From the NCBI GenBank assembly GCA_006176705.1, contig QRFJ01001925.1, positions 1 to 64,000 of the forward strand: a stretch of 64,000 nucleotides of DNA. Reading direction: 5' to 3'. The notes under the pieces are model-generated. The model saw only the letters and a program-made list of their open reading frames with translations, searched no databases and was not told the origin of the DNA. The position numbers and the translations under genes were made by a program. Within the stretch, counting starts at the first letter, position 1; every line of letters begins with the position of its first letter. The stretch comes from Cocos nucifera (taxonomy: Eukaryota; Streptophyta; Magnoliopsida; Arecales; Arecaceae). Of the stretch, positions 55,652 through 64,000 are shown piece by piece.

Positions 55652-57235
55652 TATCTCCTCCGAGCTTCTACATTAATAAAAGATAAGATCTCCTTCAACC
55701 TCGACTGAAGAAAAGATCTCCTCCGAGCTTCTACATCAACTAGAGATAAGATCTGCTTCAACCTCAGCTAGAGATAAGATCTCTCCTGAGCTTCTATGTC
55801 AATAAGAGATAAGATCTCCTTCAACCTCAGCTGAAGATAAGATCTTTCCTAAGTTTCAACGTCTACGTTAATAGGAGATAAGATCTTCTTCAACCCGCTG
55901 GAGATAAGATCTCCTCCGAGCTTCTACATGAATCGAAGATAAGATCTCCTTCAACCTCGGTCAGAGATAAGATCTCTTCGAGCTTCTACATCAATAGGAT
56001 ATAAGATCTCCTTCAACCTCAGCTGGGGATAAGATCTTCCCCGAGCTTCAACGTCTATGTCAATAGGAGATAAGATCTTCTTCAACCTCGACTGGAAGAT
56101 AAGATCTCCCCCGAGCTTCTACGTCAATAGGAGATAAGCTCTCCTTCAACCTTAGCTAGAGATAAGATTTCTCCTGAGCTTTTACGTCTACGTCAATAGA
56201 AGATAAGAATCTTCTTCAACCTCGACTAGAGATAAGATCTCCTCCGAGCTTGTACGTCAATAGGAAATAAGATCTCCTTCAACCTCAGCTGGAGATAAGA
56301 TTTCTCCTGAGCTTCAACGTCTATGTCAATAGGAGAATAAGATCTCCTTCAAACTCGATTGGAGATAAGATCTCCCCAAGCTTCTACGTCAATAGGATAT
56401 AAGATCTCCTTCGATCTTGATTGGAGATAAGATCTCCTCCGAGCTTTAACGTCTATGTCAATAGGAGATAAGATTCCCTTAACCTCGATTGGAGATAGAT
56501 CTCTTCCGAGCTTCTACATCAATAAGAGATAAGATTCCTTCATCCTCGATGGAGATAAGATCTCCCGAAGCTTCAACATCTACGTCAATAGGAGATAAGA
56601 TCTCCTTCAACCTCAGTTGGAGATTAGATCTCCCCCGAGTTTCTACATCAATAGAAGATAAGATCTTTTTCAACCTCAGCTGAAGATAAGATCTCTTTCG
56701 AGCTTTAATGTCTACGTTAATAGAAGATAAGATCTCCTTCAACCTCAACTGGACATAAGATCTCCTCTGAGCTTGTACGTCAATAGAAGATAAGATCTCC
56801 TTTAACCTCGATTGAAGATAAGATCTTCTCCGAGCTTCTACGTCTACATCAATAGGAGATGAGATCTCCTTCAACCTTGGCTGGAGATAAAATATTCCTG
56901 AGTTTCAACATCTATGTCAATAGAAGATAAGATCTCCTTCAACCTCGATTGGAGATAAGATCTCCCTCGAGCTTCTACATCAATAGGAGATAAGATCTCA
57001 TTCAACCTCGGCTGGAGATAAGATCTCCTCCAAGCTTCAACATCTACATCAATAGGTGATAAGATCTCCTTCAACCATAGTTGGAGATAAGATCCTCCTC
57101 GAACTTCTATGTCAATAGGAGATAAGATCTCCTTCAACTTCAATGCCAACCTCGGCTAGAGATAAGATCTTCTCCAAGTTTCAACTTCAACGTCAACCTC
57201 GACTAGAGATAAGATCTCCCTCTGAGCTTCAACCT
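55652..57235. repeat. Minisatellite array 2 (63/69-bp units with dyad motif)
   Basis: It has the same unit structure as array 1, about 24 units. Minus-strand open stretches lie at 56874-56479 and 57149-56871. Units vary at single bases and in presence of the 6-bp insert, so the order of unit types can be compared with array 1. Confidence 0.9.
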
Positions 57236-57325
57236 GAATGGTGTAGAGTCTGAAAAAGGACTTTGGTAGTCATTTTTTTTGTACTCCTTTTCTTTGAATT
57301 TAAGACTCGAGAGTGGAGGGACTAT

Positions 57326-58173
57326 TGTTGAAGATAAATCCCGCTCCCATCGAAGTTCAGTCTAATGCTTAGCCTAATGCAATCGGTAATCACGGAAGAG
57401 CTTCAATCAAAAATTCTTCCTCCAGCGGTCGACCTCCAGTCGATCTCCTGTAGTGGTCGAACTCATTCAATAGCCGAACTCCTCCGACGGTCGAACCCAA
57501 CCGAACTCCTCTAATGATCGAACCCTAGTCGAATTGCTTTCGGACTTCAGTCGAACTCCTTCTAGACTTCTTCATCAATCGGGCCCCTCCAGTGGCCGAA
57601 CTTCTTTCGAATTTTTTCTTCAATCTAGTTCCTCCAGGAGCCAAACTTCTTTTGAACTTCTCTTTCAGTCAAATTTCTTTAGGAGCCAAACTTCTTCTGA
57701 ATTTCTTCTTCAGTCAAGTTCTCTTTAGGAGTCCGAACTCCTCTGAAATTGATGTATGTCAAAGCTCTTCACCAACCAATTTCTACTTCCTCCAAACTTT
57801 AACTATTAAATCTCAATGAACAGCCACATCATGGCAATGGATACCTCTCTTCGTAATAAACTCCACGTGACCCTAAGCGACCCACTACCGAATGGTTATG
57901 ACCATCACTATCAATCTACTATAGGCTCCATCTATAAAAAGGATCCTCCAAATATGTTTTCTCTAAGCTCTCTTCTTCTTTCCAAAACTCTGCTGAATTC
58001 TTACCTAAGCACTGGATTTTTGTTGGCCAGAAGAGCTGACTTGATCGTCAGAGGATCTTGCTAAAGCCACCACTACCAACACCAGATGAAATTTTATTTT
58101 GTAGATCACTGACGATGACCTCTTCTTCCTTGACTCTAGCTTGATCTGATGTCAACCAGATTCTACACCAATA
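57326..58173 (+). repeat. Tat-2 LTR 3
   Basis: 848 bp. The only one of the three with an intact TGTTGAAG start; it ends ACCAATA. The TATA box TATAAAAA is at 57933-57940. It is followed by GGTAT, the right target copy. Confidence 0.9.
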
Positions 58174-58342
58174 GGTATAATTAAATTAGATTTAATTTTT
58201 ATTTTTTTATTATCAAATCAATAAGATTAGATCTAAAAAGTCTCAGATTTAATTAAAATTTTAGAAGAAAATTTTTGATATATCCCTCCTGATCCAATCA
58301 GATTTGAACGAATCTGATCCAAAAAATAGATTTTTTTCTTCA
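58174..58342 (+). repeat. Copia-E LTR, right part
   Basis: After the target copy the Copia LTR continues from 48389 and ends CTTCA at 58342. Total LTR length without Tat-2 is about 2.3 kb, as in other copies. Confidence 0.88.
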
Positions 58343-60224
58343 ATTGATATCAGAGCCAGGTTCCATAATTCATTAGATCTAATTTTAATTTATTTTTAAT
58401 TTAATAATTAGATAATTTTAGATGTCATATTAGATATGATTAGATCTAAAATTAAAAAATTAAAAATTAAATAATCTAGATCTAAGATGTATGAGATGCA
58501 TGACTAGATTAGGAATAGAATTATTCTATGTGTAGTCTAGCATGAACATAATTTTAATTTAATTAATTATAATTTTTAGATCTATTTATTTACTATTTTT
58601 TAATATTATAAATATTATAATTAGATTTAAAAAATAAAAAATAAATTTATTTAATTTATTCATATGAGATATGATAGATGCATGTTTAGACTAATTATGG
58701 AATAGTTCTACAAAATTTTCTAGAATAAATTTTAATTTGATATGATTAAATTTAAATTTTATTTTTTAGATATTTATGAGATAATTTAGATCTAAAGAAA
58801 TGCATAATATGATACATGAGATGTATGCAAAATATATTTTTAGTTATATTAATTTTTATATGTGATATATGATGTAGATCTAACTAATTTTATAGATTTA
58901 TCATGTTTTTGATTAAGGCGTTTCCCTTGACCGTCCGATTATAAGAATGAAGTAGGATTTAAAGACCCTCTCCTTCCATTCGATGGAGTATTCTTATGGT
59001 ATGTAGGGGTGCTGCGTGTTCGACCTTAATCAGAAATTAAAAACTTATTTTCTGTAAAACCTTAGATCCTAAAACCCTAAAATTTTATATACATATTTTG
59101 CTTATGAATCCTAAACTTAATTGAGAATTAAGATTATGAAATATATTAGGTCTAAAATTAAGTATTTTTTGATCTAAGATATATTCATAAAATTGGGTTT
59201 GGGCTTGGGTAGCTCAACTAGGACTAGTGGTTGATCAAACCGAATCAAGAGTTGGTTAGGTGGGATTAAGAGTACTTAAATTGACCAGCTTAATAGGATT
59301 AAGTTTGGGTCAAGGTCGAGTCACATGAGTGATCGATCAAGTTAAGACCTAATTAGGCTCAGTGGTTAGAGTCTGGATTGTAGGCTAACCTGATTGATTC
59401 TGGCTCAATAATTTAGTGTCTAAGGTAAGTTTGGCAGATATGATCGACTGATTTTTAATTAGGAGCTACTCGACTCGAATGCATTCTTGTCAAGTTATTA
59501 GCATATCCCTTCTATCGGTCTCACTTACTTGGCCATGTTTGTCGGCCCAGTCCTGATCTAAGGTGGCTAACAATCCGAGCTAACCCATGCCACTGGGTTA
59601 GTCATAATGGTTATGGCTATGTCAAGTCAAGTTTAAAGAGACCTAAATCAAATCTTCCTAAGAAAAGATTAAGTCTAAGATCTTCCACCATTGTAGATGT
59701 GTGGGCCCTTCTTAGGGTTGATTATTTTCGGCTGGTCACAGTGGTTCAGTTGCACCGAGAAGACGCAACCATATTTGTTAGGCATTGGATGCTATGGGCT
59801 GAAGGATGGATTGAGCTTAATATTTTAGATACGATGAGAGATCCAATTAGGAATCCAATCTATGCAAATGGTGGGTCTGACTTAACTAAGGAGTGGATCA
59901 ATATTTCGGGCATGATAAATTCATGAATTAGAGATCAAGTCTGGGTGCACTATGATTAGAGAATCATTGGATAAGAGTTGTTCACTCATTGGCTAACCCA
60001 TCACCAATAACTGTTAGGTGAGGTGATAAGTCAGTTGGTGGGACTGCACCACCTGCTAGAAATCAGTAATCATGAAGATTTTCGCATCTCTACAAAAGAA
60101 GTGTAGGGATCTAAGAAAATAGTGGGAGCTAATTTATTTAAAAAATCAAACTTCTAAATAAATTGATCAAATCTTAATTACAAAATCTAACTAGAAACTT
60201 TGACTCTCTATAGAAAAAAGAAAA
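58343..60224 (+). other. Copia-E primer site and leader
   Basis: TGATATCAGAGCC (58345-58357) is the initiator-Met site with one change. The leader matches those of Copia-B and Copia-D. The short frame 59699-59926 corresponds to 19798-20019 but has no recognisable domain. Confidence 0.82.
58938..59000 (+). other. Conserved leader stem-loop, Copia-E copy
   Basis: Arms 58938-58948 and 58990-59000 pair over 11 positions with two T-G pairs. The loop-end pair is T-A where Copia-B has C-G. The inner hairpin TCCAT-TCG-ATGGA (58975-58987) is perfect, with a basal T-A pair where Copia-A has C-G. Confidence 0.68.
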
Positions 60225-61241
60225 ATATTTGTGTCCAACCCATTAGCCCATATCCTGGACACCCATAGATTGATCAGATCCAATTACAAGGATTGGCTCC
60301 AAAACTTCAAAATTATTTTAGATTCTGAGAAGTTGACTCATGTATTAGATCAGGATCTTCCTACCTTACCAGCTCATCCATCTGCTGAACAGAGAGCGTC
60401 TCTTGATAAATGGATGGATGAAGATAATAAGATCACATACTACATGTTGGGCTCGATGTCTGATAAGCTTCAATGCAAACATGAAGATATCAAGACTGCC
60501 CACCAAATGTTGGCTCATCTATAAGAGTTATTTGGTGAACAGAGTTGCGTAGCCAAATATTAGATCACTAAATGACTATTTAAGACTAAAATGCATGATG
60601 GACAGTCAGTCCAAGATCATTGTCTGATGATGATCAAAATCTTGGAAGAGCTTGAGAAGCTCGGAGTGAAGTTAGATCAGGATCTATAGAATGATATAAT
60701 TCTACAATCCTTGACTGATGCATATGGGCAGTTCATCATGAACTACCATATGCATAAACTTTAGAATACTCTAGCCGAGCTTATGAATATGCTGGTTACT
60801 GCTGAGCTTTCTCTGAATGGTTCTAAAGGCTCTGTACTTGCTATGGAACGGACTTCTTCCAAGAGAAAATTTTTTGAAAAGAAGAAGTCTATGAAAAAGC
60901 AGAAGATGGAAGGTGGAAAGGAAAAGAAGACAGAGATGAAGAAGAAAGCCACTGATAAAGGAAAGTATTTCCATTGTAATACTGATGGCCACTAAAAGAA
61001 GAATTGCCCTACATACCTAGCCACCCTGAAGAATAAGAAGAAAATAGATCCTTATGAAGGTATGTTCGTTATTGAATCTAACTTTATGATTTCTTCTACA
61101 TCTAGTTGGGTGCTTGACTCTAATTCTAGTGCTCATTTGTGCACTTCTATGCAGGATCTTAAGAATAGCAGGAGGCTAAGGGATGGTGAGATGATCCTAT
61201 GCATCAAAAATGGAGCAAGGGTTGCTACTGTGGCCGTGGAA
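60225..61241 (+). pseudogene. Copia-E gag and protease, broken, cut by gap
   Basis: One frame runs from a mutated start (ATA, 60225-60227) to the gap with no frameshift but about six stops, the first at 60522. Several stand where related copies have CAA, CAG or TGG. NPLAHILDTHRL, KDWLQNFKIIL and 'GQSVQDHCLMMIK' blocks lead to a Lys-rich linker. The zinc knuckle again has Tyr at its first Cys position. The protease motif reads DSN (about 61120) instead of DSG. Confidence 0.85.
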
Positions 61242-62241
61242 NNNNNNNNNNNNNNNNNNNNNNNNNNNNNNNNNNNNNNNNNNNNNNNNNNNNNNNNNNN
61301 NNNNNNNNNNNNNNNNNNNNNNNNNNNNNNNNNNNNNNNNNNNNNNNNNNNNNNNNNNNNNNNNNNNNNNNNNNNNNNNNNNNNNNNNNNNNNNNNNNNN
61401 NNNNNNNNNNNNNNNNNNNNNNNNNNNNNNNNNNNNNNNNNNNNNNNNNNNNNNNNNNNNNNNNNNNNNNNNNNNNNNNNNNNNNNNNNNNNNNNNNNNN
61501 NNNNNNNNNNNNNNNNNNNNNNNNNNNNNNNNNNNNNNNNNNNNNNNNNNNNNNNNNNNNNNNNNNNNNNNNNNNNNNNNNNNNNNNNNNNNNNNNNNNN
61601 NNNNNNNNNNNNNNNNNNNNNNNNNNNNNNNNNNNNNNNNNNNNNNNNNNNNNNNNNNNNNNNNNNNNNNNNNNNNNNNNNNNNNNNNNNNNNNNNNNNN
61701 NNNNNNNNNNNNNNNNNNNNNNNNNNNNNNNNNNNNNNNNNNNNNNNNNNNNNNNNNNNNNNNNNNNNNNNNNNNNNNNNNNNNNNNNNNNNNNNNNNNN
61801 NNNNNNNNNNNNNNNNNNNNNNNNNNNNNNNNNNNNNNNNNNNNNNNNNNNNNNNNNNNNNNNNNNNNNNNNNNNNNNNNNNNNNNNNNNNNNNNNNNNN
61901 NNNNNNNNNNNNNNNNNNNNNNNNNNNNNNNNNNNNNNNNNNNNNNNNNNNNNNNNNNNNNNNNNNNNNNNNNNNNNNNNNNNNNNNNNNNNNNNNNNNN
62001 NNNNNNNNNNNNNNNNNNNNNNNNNNNNNNNNNNNNNNNNNNNNNNNNNNNNNNNNNNNNNNNNNNNNNNNNNNNNNNNNNNNNNNNNNNNNNNNNNNNN
62101 NNNNNNNNNNNNNNNNNNNNNNNNNNNNNNNNNNNNNNNNNNNNNNNNNNNNNNNNNNNNNNNNNNNNNNNNNNNNNNNNNNNNNNNNNNNNNNNNNNNN
62201 NNNNNNNNNNNNNNNNNNNNNNNNNNNNNNNNNNNNNNNNN
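61242..62241. other. Assembly gap (1000 N)
   Basis: Exactly 1000 N. The sequence before the gap has reached protease. The sequence after it starts again in mid-gag, so at least one element junction or a misjoin is hidden here. Confidence 0.98.
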
Positions 62242-63322
62242 AATGAGACATTAAGACTAGCCATCAAATATTGGCTCACCTACAAGAGTTGTTTGGTGAA
62301 CAGAGTCGGGCAGCCAAGTATCAAGTCATTAAGAACTTTTAAGACTCAGATGCATGATGGGCAGTAGGTCCAAGATCATTGTCTGATGATGATCAAGGAC
62401 TTAGAAGAGCTTAAGAAGCTCAATGTTAAGTTAGATCAGGATCTGTAGATTGATATAATTCTACAGTCCTTGACTGATATGTATGCCAGTTCATCATGAA
62501 CTACCATATATATAAACTACAAATTATCCTGACTGAACTTATGAACATGCTGGTTATTGCTAAGCTCTCTATGAAAGGTTCAAAGAGCTCAGTATTTGCT
62601 GTGGAGCAGATTTCTTCTAAGAAAAAAATCTTTTGAAAAGAAGAAAAAATTCATGAAGAAGCAGAAGGTGGATGGTGGAAAGAAGAAGAAGGCAGAGCCG
62701 AAGAAAGGACCGATAAAAGAAAAGTTTCCATTGCAACACTGACAGCCACTGAAAGTGAAACTGCCCTCTTTACTTGGCAAGCCTAAAAGAATAAGAAGAA
62801 AGTAGGTCCTGGAGGTATGCTCGTTATAGAATCTAACCTTATGATTTCTTTTGCATCTAGTTGGGTGCTTGACTCTAGTTCTAGTGCTCACTTATGCACT
62901 TCTATGTAGGATCTTGAGGATAGCAGAAGATTGAGGGATGGTGAATGATCCTACGCATCAAAAATGAAGCAAAAGTTGCTGCTGTGGCCGTGAAAATCTA
63001 TCCTCTTCGATTACCATCAGAATTAGATCTAGTTCTTAGAGATTATTTTTATGTGCCTACAGCAAGTAGGAATTTGATTTTTGTTTCACGTTTAGCACAA
63101 GAAGGCTATGTAATTAGTTTTCTTAAGGACCATTGTAATATTCTTTATGAAAAAAATAAAATTACAAGTGGTCTTCTTATAAATAATTTTTATCAGTTAC
63201 ATATTGATATTTTTATTTTCAATATTGAGCAAAACATGAATGCCATAGGATCAAAGTGACCTAGGGATAGTCTAAATGATAGGTATCTTTGGCATCTTAG
63301 GCTAGGTCATATAGTTGAAGAT
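62242..63322 (+). pseudogene. Second copy of Copia gag-protease-pre-integrase segment
   Basis: 62247-63322 matches 45170-46247 with, by eye, no substitutions and four one-base homopolymer changes. It carries the same stops, the same damaged zinc knuckle, the same DSS protease motif and the same clean 104-codon frame (62945-63259). It ends at the same base before an LTR. Confidence 0.85.
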
Positions 63323-64000
63323 TGTTAGATATGTGTGCCTTAGAAGCCAGATTGGCAGGCACTTGTAATACACTTCTAAGGGCAAAATTATAATTTTGAC
63401 TATATATAATAAAATGGATTATTTTCTATCGTAGTGTGTATTTCAACATGTCTGTGATACATTCCTTAAGTTCATGGTAATGATAGTTTATATTTTCAAG
63501 AGTTGAAAATTTAAGACATGAATTTTTATTATTAACTCATAAAATGCTCCCGACCATAGGATCATCATGAGGATGGTGATTGATCCAGAAGGTTGGTGTA
63601 CGATCGCTTCTTTTGGATAGATGAGTCTTGAGTCTACGGTGTAGAGAGATCAAAATGAGAGTACAGGTACTCATTAGAGAATGAGAGCACTGAGCGTGAC
63701 CACCTCGAGCAGTCATGAGAAAGTTTACCATCTCATAGATGACTGGCTCGAAACTACAGTGATGTGTCTGGTTCTTTGACCTGAGGTGCATCGGTAGTTC
63801 ACCTTGAGGGTGTTATAATTTGACTACACCATACCTCGATCTCCTAGCCATTCAAAATCCTGAGGTGTATGTTGGCTATAGCATGTTCATTATAGAAATT
63901 GGATTGCACCAATAAGAAATCTATCTACCTTGGTAGATGAGGAGTAGCTCTATGATGATCATGAGAATCAAGTCCATAAGCCTATGGCCATGGCAAAGTG
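63323..64000 (+). repeat. Copia-F LTR (partial, runs off window)
   Basis: It begins TGTTAGATATGTGTGCC and is collinear with the Copia-E LTR start, sharing odd features such as 'tagagagatca', yet differs at roughly a tenth of positions. The antisense frame 63537-63791 corresponds to that at 25986-26240. Confidence 0.88.

Larger units (their letters stand above)
48390..58173 (+). mobile_element. Tat-2: triple-LTR, gag-only Gypsy unit
   Basis: LTR (48390-49259), interior 1 (49260-53015), LTR (53016-53878), interior 2 (53879-57325), LTR (57326-58173). One exact 5-bp target duplication (GGTAT, 48385-48389 and 58174-58178) flanks the whole 9.8 kb, and the host LTR of Copia-E is continuous around it. 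Each interior has a Tat gag relic, a minisatellite array and a polypurine tract. Neither has protease, RT, RNase H or integrase. Confidence 0.9.

Noticed and set aside
51247..57235. Resemblance to a CRISPR array (short palindromic repeats with spacers)
   Set aside because: The spacers are themselves repeated and of two fixed types, the arrays sit inside plant LTR retrotransposons, and there are no cas genes.
61062..62367. Five overlapping long frames across the second gap
   Set aside because: Same artefact of N. Only the first 60 codons of 61062 onward are genuine protease-region sequence.
37072..63322. Copia-D and Copia-E as one tandem LTR-interior-LTR-interior-LTR array of an internally deleted element
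   Set aside because: The sequence before 46248 and 63323 lacks a clear polypurine tract and stops in mid pre-integrase, and the interior copies are near-identical while the LTRs are not. Nested insertion plus an assembly duplication fits better, though it is not excluded.

Overview
This window is plant nuclear DNA made almost entirely of LTR retrotransposons nested inside one another. No host gene, tRNA, rRNA, bacterial operon or CRISPR array is supported. The evidence for a plant is: Copia elements primed by initiator-Met tRNA, Athila-type Gypsy elements primed by tRNA-Asp, Tat-type Gypsy gag and pol fragments, LTRs of 0.85-2.3 kb, high A+T content, and reading frames broken by stops that look like cytosine deamination. 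I cannot name the species. Two runs of exactly 1000 N (28126-29125, 61242-62241) are fixed-size assembly gaps.

Names used here: Copia-A to Copia-F (one family with about 2.27-kb LTRs), Athila-1 and Athila-2, Tat-1 (old relic), Tat-2 (triple-LTR unit) and Elt-N (small non-autonomous element).

Layout. 1-3690: minus-strand Copia-A, leader plus LTR. 3691-6229: degraded Copia-type LTR sequence, including a SIRE-like stretch rich in GAGANNTCTC motifs. 6230-7029: minus-strand Tat-1 pol relic joined directly to its LTR; that LTR is now split over 7030-7986, 15932-16152 and 37003-37063. Into it jumped Athila-1 (7987-15931, gag only) and Copia-B (16153-37002). Copia-B was in turn split in its RNase H region by Athila-2 (23149-34594, exact GTTAC duplication), which received Copia-C (25773 to a gap). 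Copia-D (37072-46247) landed at the Tat-1 polypurine tract. Its leader holds Elt-N (41196-44849, exact ATAAA duplication), and its gag-pol is cut by the LTR of Copia-E (46248 onward). That LTR holds Tat-2 (48390-58173, exact GGTAT duplication), which has three LTRs, two gag-only interiors and two large minisatellite arrays. Copia-E gag runs to the second gap. After the gap, a near-perfect copy of 45170-46247 reappears and is followed by another LTR (63323-64000).

No element here could move on its own. Copia-B has lost its reverse transcriptase and the catalytic Glu of its integrase. Athila-1 and Tat-2 carry only gag, Elt-N has no recognisable protein, and the visible Copia gag frames are broken. 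The strongest observation is a stem-loop in the Copia leader, found in four independent copies with compensatory base changes in its stems. Other notable points are duplicated primer-binding sites in both Athila elements, the one-event triple-LTR Tat-2 unit, its dyad-symmetric 63/69-bp repeat arrays, and a probable assembly artefact beside the second gap.
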